Positions 1 through 7,731 of a stretch of 64,000 nt of DNA are shown here, in pieces. The notes beneath the pieces are model-generated. The model was not told where the DNA came from and did not search any database. It saw nothing but the letters and a program-made list of their open reading frames with translations. This stretch comes from Cyanobacterium sp. Dongsha4 (GTDB taxonomy: Bacteria; Cyanobacteriota; Cyanobacteriia; Cyanobacteriales; Cyanobacteriaceae), in NCBI RefSeq assembly GCF_036345015.1, contig NZ_CP084098.1, positions 682,001 to 746,000 on the forward strand. Reading direction: 5' to 3'. The translations under genes and the position numbers were made by a program. Position 1 is the stretch's first letter. Each line of letters starts with the position of its first letter.

Positions 1-1145
1 TAATTATTTAAGTCAACTAAGATTAAATCTGCATCATAGCCAATTTTTATTTCTCCTTTATTGGGAATTTTGTATAATTTCGCGGGGTTAGTACACATCC
101 ACTTCACTACTTGCTCAACACTACATCTCCCTTTTTTTGCTTCTGTTAACATTAAGACTAAAGAGGTTTCTACTCCGGGCATTCCTGATGGGCTATGGGG
201 ATAGGGTTTTGCTTTTTCTTCCAAGGTATGGGGGGCGTGATCTGTTGCGATACAATCAATTACACCATCTAGTAATGCTTTCCATAATATTTCATTATTT
301 TGAGGCGATCGCAGTGGGGGGTTCATTTGTGCTAAAGTCCCTATTTTTTCATAGGCTTCGGTATTTAGTAAGAGATGTTGGGGGGTAACTTCGGTACTAA
401 TCCAAGGAGTTTTATGGGTGCGTAAATATTCTGCCTCAATGCCCGTGCTTAAATGAAGAATGTGTAATCTTCTTTGATATTTATTCGCCAGTTTTACTGC
501 CAATTTTGTGGCATTTAAAGCCGCTTCTTCGTCTTGTATCTGAGAATGAATGGCAGGATCGCTAATACCCGCAAATTCTTTTCTTCTCTCCATTATACGG
601 GCTTGATCTTCCGCATGAACAGCAATGATGCGATCGCCTTTTGCAAAAATAGGTTCAATTTCTTCCTCTGTACTTACCAACAACGCACCATGTTGTGACC
701 CCATAAATATTTTTATACCACAAGCAGGACTCGCTTCCCGTAAATCATCTAAATTGTCCGCCGTTGCCCCCATGAAAAAACCATAATTAACTAAACATTT
801 CTCTTTGGCACGGTTGAGTTTATCATCTAAAGCCGCTTGAGTCGTGGTTAAAGGCTTTGTATTGGGCATTTCCAAAAACGACGTTACCCCCCCCTTAGCA
901 CAAGCACAACTAGCCGTAAATAGGTCTTCTTTATGCTCTAAACCGGGTTCACGGAAATGGACTTGAGGATCAATTACTCCTGGTAATAAAGTTAGTCCTT
1001 TTCCATCAATAATTCTGGCAGATTCACTATGTAGAGCAGTACCGATTTCTGCGATTTTCCCTTGTTGAACTAAAACATCTCCTAAAAGAAGTTCCCCTTC
1101 AGGTAAAACTATTTCTGCTTGTTTGATTAATAAATCAGAGGTCAT
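1..1145 (-). CDS. pyrC: Dihydroorotase, 3' end cut by window edge
   Basis: Dihydroorotase catalyses reversible cyclisation of carbamoyl aspartate to dihydroorotate, the third step of pyrimidine synthesis, in the cytoplasm. About 381 codons are visible from the ATG at 1145; the C-terminus lies beyond base 1. The amidohydrolase landmarks are present: DPQVHFREPG near residues 59-68, a GIKIFMG segment with the probable carbamylated lysine, VHAEDQ, LHILHLST, and DHAPH near the C-terminal end. The first motif has Gln where many family members have the first metal-binding His. The gene is monocistronic here, with no other pyr gene adjacent; carA lies about 20 kb away. The alternative name allB (allantoinase) is less likely because cyanobacterial dihydroorotases, as I recall them, carry this same DPQVHFREPG signature. 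Confidence 0.92.
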   Translation of the reverse strand, partial: MTSDLLIKQAEIVLPEGELLLGDVLVQQGKIAEIGTALHSESARIIDGKGLTLLPGVIDPQVHFREPGLEHKEDLFTASCACAKGGVTSFLEMPNTKPLTTTQAALDDKLNRAKEKCLVNYGFFMGATADNLDDLREASPACGIKIFMGSQHGALLVSTEEEIEPIFAKGDRIIAVHAEDQARIMERRKEFAGISDPAIHSQIQDEEAALNATKLAVKLANKYQRRLHILHLSTGIEAEYLRTHKTPWISTEVTPQHLLLNTEAYEKIGTLAQMNPPLRSPQNNEILWKALLDGVIDCIATDHAPHTLEEKAKPYPHSPSGMPGVETSLVLMLTEAKKGRCSVEQVVKWMCTNPAKLYKIPNKGEIKIGYDADLILVDLNN

Positions 1146-1402
1146 AATAGTGTTTATTTCTTACTAAATTAATTGAGACAACAAAAAAATATATAGAAAA
1201 AATCACTTCTTTTATTAATGCTTAATTCTATTTTTTCAAGGCAATTTTATATTATCTCTTAATTGTTATTTTAATCTAAAATATCTTTTAATACAACCAC
1301 TGAGAAGCAAAATATTTTACATTCTGACCAAGATTATGTTAAGTTTTATAAAAATATAAAAGATTATAAATTAAACCCATAAATCAATATCAATTAATTT
1401 CT

Positions 1403-2938
1403 ATGAACAATAAAAAAGTAGATAAGCCTTATAAAAAACCAGCAATAGTGTCATGGTTATGTGAATGGTACTTAGATCGTATCTTTATTAGTCGAATAAT
1501 GGCAATTATTTCCGCACTAAATTTATTAGTTGTTGCTTTTGATATAACTTATATTCCCCTAAGAGATATATGGTTAAATGGCAAAATTACTCTAGGAAAA
1601 TTTAAAATAGGTCCTTATGAATATGAAGGTTTACCTTTAACTGTTTTACCTCAGAAATGGAGTCAAAAAATTACTCAATATGATGTGATAAAAGGTATTG
1701 AACCCAATAGAGATACTCAAACATATTTAAAGGAAGTTAGTTTATTAGAAGATAGTATTAATCAATATGGTTTAAATAGTTCTGAAACAGAAGAAATTTT
1801 GGCAAAATTGAGAGAATATAGTCAAGATATGATTGAGCAAAACCCCTTTGCTGTCGCTAATAAAAGTGGAACGTTAGAAGTTATAAAAAACCAGATGCGA
1901 GATCATATGAATAAATATATTGATAATCCTGAAGACTCTGCAAAACTTGCGTTTGATTCCTTCTGGAGTACTCAACATTTAGAGAAACAATTTCCCAAAG
2001 AATTAAATTTTTTTAATGAAGAAATAAAACCATTAATTAAAACTAATTATTATCGTCCTATAGGGGAAAATGGAGAATTTATTGATTATTTTGGCTTAAT
2101 TGATTTTCCTTTTATAGTTATTATTTTTACTGACTTTATTATTCGTTGTTTAGGAATTAGTTTTCGTTATCATGGAGTGAATTTTAAAGATGCTATTTTT
2201 TGGCGTTGGTATGACTTAATTTTCTTTTTACCAAAGTATAGATGGTTAAGAATTATTCCGGTTACCATTCGTTTAGATGAAGCAAAATTACTGGATTCTA
2301 AAAGGATAAAAAAACAAGCAAGTCAAGGTTTTGTTGCGGGAATTGCGGGGGATATAACAGAAGTTGTTATTTTGAGAATTGTTAATCAAATACAGAGTGA
2401 TATAAAAAAAGGACAAATAGAAAAAATGTTAATTCCCCAAGGAAAAGTTAGGGAATATGTGGATTTGAATGATATTAATGAGATTGCTGAAATTACTAAA
2501 TTGGTTATTGATTTAGTGGTGAAAGAATTATTACCTGAAATCAGAAATGAAGTAGAAATTTTATTAGCTTACACTATCGAAAAAACAATTATTGATTCGC
2601 CTATTTATCCAAATATAAAAAATTTGCCTAATTTTAACAAGGTGTCTCAAAATCTCAGTCAACGTTTAGCTAATAGAATTTATCATGTTTTCTTAGAGAC
2701 TATTAATAGTTTCATCAAAGAAGATCCCATTTTCGATAAATATTTAGAAAAAATAATTGCTAAATTTGGCAATACTCTAACGGATCGACCTAATGCTAAA
2801 TATGATATTAATAAAATTGAACAGTTATTAGTGGCTTTATTAGAAGAAATAAAAGTTAACTATATTCAAAATCTTTCCGATCAAGACATAGAGGCTTTAC
2901 TAGATGAAACTAGAGCGTTGAGATCGTTTAACAATTAA
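1403..2938 (+). CDS. Unknown membrane protein with an Arg-rich amphipathic segment
   Basis: I do not recognise a named family for this 511-residue protein. It has a likely membrane span at about residues 30-52, a hydrophilic, helix-prone region (about 90-220), a second span at about 228-252, then an aromatic and basic stretch around 262-291 (WRWYDLIFFLPKYRWLRIIP) that resembles the S4-S5 region of voltage-gated channels only superficially. The C-terminal 220 residues look soluble and helical with many Ile, Asn and Glu. The base composition is very AT-rich like the neighbouring spacers. It sits alone, 222 bases before the RND pump and 257 bases from pyrC on the other strand. It is probably a conserved cyanobacterial inner or thylakoid membrane protein; the function is unknown. 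Confidence 0.75.
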   Translation: MNNKKVDKPYKKPAIVSWLCEWYLDRIFISRIMAIISALNLLVVAFDITYIPLRDIWLNGKITLGKFKIGPYEYEGLPLTVLPQKWSQKITQYDVIKGIEPNRDTQTYLKEVSLLEDSINQYGLNSSETEEILAKLREYSQDMIEQNPFAVANKSGTLEVIKNQMRDHMNKYIDNPEDSAKLAFDSFWSTQHLEKQFPKELNFFNEEIKPLIKTNYYRPIGENGEFIDYFGLIDFPFIVIIFTDFIIRCLGISFRYHGVNFKDAIFWRWYDLIFFLPKYRWLRIIPVTIRLDEAKLLDSKRIKKQASQGFVAGIAGDITEVVILRIVNQIQSDIKKGQIEKMLIPQGKVREYVDLNDINEIAEITKLVIDLVVKELLPEIRNEVEILLAYTIEKTIIDSPIYPNIKNLPNFNKVSQNLSQRLANRIYHVFLETINSFIKEDPIFDKYLEKIIAKFGNTLTDRPNAKYDINKIEQLLVALLEEIKVNYIQNLSDQDIEALLDETRALRSFNN

Positions 2939-3160
2939 AATATTTGATTATTTTTTAATAGTGGATAAGAAATTGTAAAGACAAAATAGCCAAGAAATAA
3001 TGTAATGCCTTAATAAAATTCATGTAAAGATATTTGAAGAGAATAATTGTGAAATTTGGGATAAACTTAGTGGAATAATAAATATTCTTAATTTTAAAGA
3101 TGCGATCGCTCCTTATTTTTGAGCAATTCATAATTCAAAAAGGAAATTTAGCAACTAACT

Positions 3161-6100
3161 ATGTCTCTTTCAACCCCGTTTATTAAACGCCCTGTTTTAA
3201 CAACGGTTTGTTCTGTAATTATTATCTTAGTGGGTACTATCTGTATGGCATTGCTACCCCTAGATAAGTTACCACAAATTGCCCCAAAACAAATTAGCGT
3301 AAGTGCAAACTATGTAGGTGCGGACGCAAAAACTGCCGTAGATAACGTAACCACTGTACTAGAAAGAGAAATTAACGGTACTGAAAATGTCCGTTGGATT
3401 AACTCTAATACAGGAAATACAGGACAAGCAACCATTAACGTTAGTTTCCCTGTGGAAATGGATACTAATATTGCTCAAGTATTAGTACAAAATAGGGTTG
3501 CCCAAGCCCAATCCAGTCTTCCCGCAGTAGTTAATCAAAACGGTATTACCACAGAAAAACAATCTCCCAGTGTTACCCTTGCCTATAGTTTTTATTCAGA
3601 AAAAGACTCCCAAGGTAATTATCTGTATGATCCAGTATTTTTATTTAACTACATGGATCGTTATATTTGGAATGAAATAAGACGTATTCCGGGGGTAGGA
3701 AGTTTAAATGCGTTAGGTTCTTCCACCTATTCTATGCGATTTTGGCTTGATCCTGACAAATTAGCCGCCCGTAACTTAACAGCAATGGACGTGGTTTCTG
3801 CCATTCAAGAACAGAATTTTGACATCGGTACTGGCGGTATCGGCACCCGTCCAAATAATAGCATACAAATGTTTGAAATTCCCCTCAAAGTACAGGGACG
3901 TTTTATCACTCCAGAAGAAGCCGCCAACATAGTAGTACAAGTGGGAAATGATGGTACTTTAATTAGAGTTAAAGACATTGGTAGAACAGAATTAGGAGCT
4001 CAAAACTATCTCACTTTAGCTACTCTTGACGGAGATACTCCCACCATTGCATTAATTGTTTATCAGTTACCAGGCACAAATGCGGTGGATACGGCCAATG
4101 CTGTTAAAGCCAAAATGGCGGAGTTAAGAGAATCCTTTCCCCCCGGATATAAAGATGTAGTGGTTTTAGACAATACTCTGTTTATTGATGCCGCTTTAAG
4201 AGACTTGTTTATTACTCTTTTACAGGCGATCGCACTTGTAGTTTTAATCATTTTCATATTTTTACAAGATTGGCGTACCACGATTATTCCCTCCGTTGCT
4301 ATTCCCGTAGCCTTGATTGGAGCAATGATTGCCTTACAAGGAATGGGCTTTACTCTTAATCAGTTAACACTTTTCGCCTGTGTATTAGCAACAGGATTAG
4401 TAGTAGATGACGGAATTGTGGTAGTAGAAGCGGTATCGAATAAATTAGCTCAGGGGATGCGCCCCCTCCAAGCCTCTCTTGATGCGATGGAAGAATTATC
4501 AGGAGCAGTAATTGCCACGTCTGTGGTGTTATTAGCCGTATTTATCCCCGTTTCCTTCTTTCCCGGCACTACAGGTATCGTTTACAAGCAATTTGCCCTA
4601 ACTATTGCCTTTGCGATCGCATTTTCTACCTTCAACGCTCTGTCTTTTTCTCCCACCATGTCGGCGGTAATCCTCAAACCACCTTATAAAACTAAAAAAC
4701 CCCTCGGATTACTTTTTGATGCTTTTAACATTGGTTTTGAAGCCACTAAAAGCGCTTATGCCAAACTTATCGAGTTTTTAACAAAAATCAAAACCCTGAT
4801 TATGATTATCTTTATCAGTGGTTTAGTGTTAACAGGATGGATGTATCAAACTCTACCTCAAGGGTTTATCCCCGAAGAAGATCAAGGCTACTGTTTTGTC
4901 ATTATTTCAACCCCCCCCGGTTCATCTCTCAATCAAACATCTAAAGTTACTCAACAAGTAATGGACGAGGTAATAACCTTCAAAGAAGTAGAACACGCAA
5001 TGGGACTAACAGGCTTTTCCTTTGATGGTTTAACCAGTAACTCTGCTATTTTCTTTGTCAAACTTCATCCTTGGGATGAGCGTCAAGGAGCAGAAAGTTC
5101 TGTTTTCGGAGTTGTTAGACGTTTAAATGGAATATTAAGACAAAAAATTACTGATGGTCAGGCTTTTGCCGTCAATGCCCCCCCTGTGGACGGTCTAAGT
5201 AACTTTAGCGGTTTAGAACTTTATGTTCAAGACAGAGGCTTAAGAGGAATGGATGCTTTAATTGATAATACCCAAAAAGTTATCGCAGAAGCCAACAAGC
5301 AACCAGAAATTGGTATGGCATTTACTACCTTTACCTTCGATAGTCCCATTTTTGAAGCAGAAATTGACAGAGAAAAAGCCAAGGCTCAAGGGGTCAGAAT
5401 TGACGATATAATGCGTACTTTGCAAATTTATTTGGGAGGAAATTACGTCAACCAATATGTCTTAGACGGGCGACTGTATCAAGTTTTTGCCCAAGCCGAT
5501 GTCGATGCGAGAAAAAATCCCGATGATATTGAACGTCTTTATGTTCGCAATATTGCTGGGGATATGGTGAGACTTGACAACCTTTTAAGCATTAAACCAA
5601 ACACTGCTCCTCCTCTAATTACAAACTATAATGTTTATCCTGCCATCAAAGTCAATGTGTCTCCAGCCCAAGGATATAGTTCAGGGCAAGTAATTGCAGT
5701 CATGGAGAGAGTTACAGCACAAGCCTTACAACCCGGTTTTGGTTTTGAATGGACAAACACCGCCGCCGAGGAGAAAACCGCAGGAGGTGCCGCTCCCATT
5801 GTTTTTGGTTTAGGTTTTGTGATGGTATTCCTCGTTTTAGCCGCCCAGTATGAGAGCTATATTGATCCTACAATTATTATGCTAACTGTACCTTTAGCAA
5901 TCTTGGGGGCGTTAGGTGCAATTTGGCTACGAGCAACTTTTCTTCAAGGTCCACAAAGCATCTTTCCTATTCTTGATAATAATATTTATGTACAGGTGGG
6001 GTTAGTAATGTTGATTGGGATGGCAAGTAAAAACGCCATTTTGATTGTGGAATTTGCCAACCAAGCCCGTGACTTAGGAATGAATATAACTAAAGCGGCG

Positions 6101-6436
6101 ATTTATGCGGCAGAAGAGCGTTTTCGCCCTATTTTAATGACTGCTTTAGCAACGGTTTTCGGCTTTTTACCTTTGTTAGTAGCTAGTGGTGCTGGTAGTA
6201 TGAGTCGTTGGTCTTTAGGTACAGCAGTATTTGGAGGGATGATTATCTCTACGGTGTTGAGTCTGTTACTTGTACCCAATCTCTACATTGTAATCAAGAA
6301 TTTTGAAAAATACGTGTTGTTGGGGGAAAAAGAGCCTCGTAATCCGTCAGGAGGAAATGAGCAAAATGGTACTGGCAAAAGTCAGGAATTAGGCAATAAA
6401 AGTCGGGAGTCAGGAGTGGGAGGAGGTGATGATTAA
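3161..6436 (+). CDS. RND efflux permease, HAE1 family (no adjacent adaptor)
   Basis: This 1091-residue protein is an AcrB/MexB-like proton-driven drug or hydrophobe exporter of the inner membrane. It starts with the classic FIKRPVLTTV segment before TM1. It has two large periplasmic loops separated by groups of hydrophobic spans, and the proton-relay acidic pair in GLVVDDGIVVVE near residues 418-419. The repeat-half motif LIGMASKNAILIVEFANQAR is also clear. No membrane-fusion protein or outer-membrane channel flanks it, so it must borrow partners, perhaps the adaptor at 44.3 kb. The last 30 or so residues form a Gly/Ser/Asn-rich low-complexity tail (NPSGGNEQNGTG and onward), encoded by DNA resembling the intergenic repeats. 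The pump at 46.1 kb is a paralogue. Confidence 0.95.
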   Translation: MSLSTPFIKRPVLTTVCSVIIILVGTICMALLPLDKLPQIAPKQISVSANYVGADAKTAVDNVTTVLEREINGTENVRWINSNTGNTGQATINVSFPVEMDTNIAQVLVQNRVAQAQSSLPAVVNQNGITTEKQSPSVTLAYSFYSEKDSQGNYLYDPVFLFNYMDRYIWNEIRRIPGVGSLNALGSSTYSMRFWLDPDKLAARNLTAMDVVSAIQEQNFDIGTGGIGTRPNNSIQMFEIPLKVQGRFITPEEAANIVVQVGNDGTLIRVKDIGRTELGAQNYLTLATLDGDTPTIALIVYQLPGTNAVDTANAVKAKMAELRESFPPGYKDVVVLDNTLFIDAALRDLFITLLQAIALVVLIIFIFLQDWRTTIIPSVAIPVALIGAMIALQGMGFTLNQLTLFACVLATGLVVDDGIVVVEAVSNKLAQGMRPLQASLDAMEELSGAVIATSVVLLAVFIPVSFFPGTTGIVYKQFALTIAFAIAFSTFNALSFSPTMSAVILKPPYKTKKPLGLLFDAFNIGFEATKSAYAKLIEFLTKIKTLIMIIFISGLVLTGWMYQTLPQGFIPEEDQGYCFVIISTPPGSSLNQTSKVTQQVMDEVITFKEVEHAMGLTGFSFDGLTSNSAIFFVKLHPWDERQGAESSVFGVVRRLNGILRQKITDGQAFAVNAPPVDGLSNFSGLELYVQDRGLRGMDALIDNTQKVIAEANKQPEIGMAFTTFTFDSPIFEAEIDREKAKAQGVRIDDIMRTLQIYLGGNYVNQYVLDGRLYQVFAQADVDARKNPDDIERLYVRNIAGDMVRLDNLLSIKPNTAPPLITNYNVYPAIKVNVSPAQGYSSGQVIAVMERVTAQALQPGFGFEWTNTAAEEKTAGGAAPIVFGLGFVMVFLVLAAQYESYIDPTIIMLTVPLAILGALGAIWLRATFLQGPQSIFPILDNNIYVQVGLVMLIGMASKNAILIVEFANQARDLGMNITKAAIYAAEERFRPILMTALATVFGFLPLLVASGAGSMSRWSLGTAVFGGMIISTVLSLLLVPNLYIVIKNFEKYVLLGEKEPRNPSGGNEQNGTGKSQELGNKSRESGVGGGDD

Positions 6437-6439
6437 TTA

Positions 6440-6476
6440 ACCTCAGTTCGATTTAAGAATATCGGGTAGGTTAAGG
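6440..6476 (+). repeat. Dispersed repeat B, copy 1
   Basis: The segment begins ACCTCAGTTCGATTTAAGAA and closely matches segments at 10362 and 15048 (shared core ACYTCAGTTYGRYTTAAAAATATC). It starts four bases after the stop codon of the RND gene. Confidence 0.7.
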
Positions 6477-6640
6477 GGGGTTGGGGTATTGGGGAAGTGG
6501 GGGCTTAGGGTTTTGGGGTGTTAGGGAGAAACAAGTAATGAGTTAGGAGTATGGTGTTAAGAGTTATAAGCTATTAATTATCAACTATTTACCTTTGCTT
6601 CTTGCCCTCTCCCTATTTAGGGGTGACAAAGGAGGGTTTT
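6470..6640 (-). repeat. Composite heptamer repeat element (inverted orientation) in a 353-base gene-free spacer
   Basis: The spacer between the RND pump and lgt has no gene. It holds GGGGTATTGGGG, GTGTTAGGGAGAAAC, GAGTTAGGAGT, GTTAAGAGTTATAAGC, ATCAACTATTTACCTTTGC and TTGCCC-type blocks. This is the reverse complement, in reverse order, of the element seen at 12560 and 22667. The remaining bases 6641-6789 are AT-rich and I see no clear promoter in them. Confidence 0.7.
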
Positions 6641-6789
6641 GGTTTTGCCTTTTTCTTGCCCCTTGTCTTATATTGCTAATTTTCAATTGCTTTTTCCCAA
6701 ATCCTCTGCCATGAACAAAAAATCATATATCAACTACAGGTTAAGTTGTAAGTAATAAGTTTTTTAACTATTAATTCTAAAATTTTCAA

Positions 6790-7638
6790 ATGCTAATTGA
6801 CTCTTTATTTTTGTTAGAATTTCAATCTCCCGGACCTATCTTATTTGAGTTAGGCCCTATTTCCCTACGTTGGTACGGTTTTTTGATTGCCTCTGCTGTT
6901 TTAATTGGCGTTATACTCTCTCAAAAATTAGCCACATATCGTCGGGTTGATCCTGAACTTATCGCAGATTTAGTAGTCTGGTTAGTTATCGGAGCAATCC
7001 CTGCGGCGAGAATTTACTATGTTTTATTTGAATGGCAAAATTATGCTCAACATCCCCAAGATATTATTGCTATTTGGCAAGGGGGAATCGCTATTCATGG
7101 GGCAATAATTGGAGGTGCGCTCGCAGGTTTAATTTTTGCGAAGATTAATCAACAATCTTTTTGGCAATTGACGGATATTATTGCTCCTTCTTTAATTTTA
7201 GGACAGGCTATTGGACGTTGGGGAAATTTCTTTAATTCCGAGGCTTTTGGCACTCCTACCGATTTGCCATGGAAGTTATATATTCCACCCAATAATCGTC
7301 CTTTACAGTATCTTAATTTTGATTATTTTCACCCTACTTTTTTATATGAATCCATCTGGAATATATTAGTTTTTATCTTATTAATATCCCTATTTTTCTG
7401 GGGAATTAAACATAGCAATAAATTAAAAGTTGGTACTATTTCCTTTGTTTATTTAATTGCTTATAGTTGTGGTAGGGTATGGATTGAAGGTTTTCGGACT
7501 GATAGTCTTATGTTTGGTTATTTAAGGGTTGCCCAATTAGTTAGTTTAGGTGCGATCGCATTTGGTATTTTTGGATTAATTTGGTTATATGGGCTCAAAA
7601 AATCTTTACCAGATGTCTATAAACCTACTGAAATTTGA
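6790..7638 (+). CDS. lgt: Prolipoprotein diacylglyceryl transferase
   Basis: Lgt moves the diacylglyceryl group of phosphatidylglycerol onto the lipobox cysteine of prolipoproteins, the first step of bacterial lipoprotein maturation, in the plasma membrane. The 282-residue length and about seven hydrophobic spans fit the family. The family signature [17 protein letters not shown] lies near residues 138-154 and includes the essential Arg and Asn; HGAIIGG, with the functional His region, lies near 103-109. The C-terminal [13 protein letters not shown] block is also typical. The gene stands alone: upstream is a repeat-filled spacer and downstream a convergent gene. Its TGA stop overlaps the first unit of a heptamer repeat array. 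Confidence 0.96.
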   Translation: MLIDSLFLLEFQSPGPILFELGPISLRWYGFLIASAVLIGVILSQKLATYRRVDPELIADLVVWLVIGAIPAARIYYVLFEWQNYAQHPQDIIAIWQGGIAIHGAIIGGALAGLIFAKINQQSFWQLTDIIAPSLILGQAIGRWGNFFNSEAFGTPTDLPWKLYIPPNNRPLQYLNFDYFHPTFLYESIWNILVFILLISLFFWGIKHSNKLKVGTISFVYLIAYSCGRVWIEGFRTDSLMFGYLRVAQLVSLGAIAFGIFGLIWLYGLKKSLPDVYKPTEI

Positions 7639-7726
7639 GTTCGGAGTTCGGAGTTAGGAGTTCGGAGTTAGAAGTTATTAATTATCAAAACTATTTACCT
7701 TTGCCCCTTGCCCTTTACCCCTTGCT
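7637..7726 (+). repeat. Heptamer array GAGTTMG x5 followed by linker and TTGCCC block
   Basis: Five consecutive heptamers (GAGTTCG, GAGTTCG, GAGTTAG, GAGTTCG, GAGTTAG) run from 7637 to 7671 and share two bases with the lgt stop codon. A linker AGTTATTAATTATCAAAACT and a CTTTGCC/CCTTGCC/CTTTACC heptamer block follow. It fills the gap between two convergent genes. Confidence 0.85.
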
Positions 7727-7731
7727 AAAAG

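Noticed and set aside
137-388. Plus-strand open frame of 83 codons
   Set aside because: It is antisense to the dihydroorotase coding sequence, whose motifs are clear.
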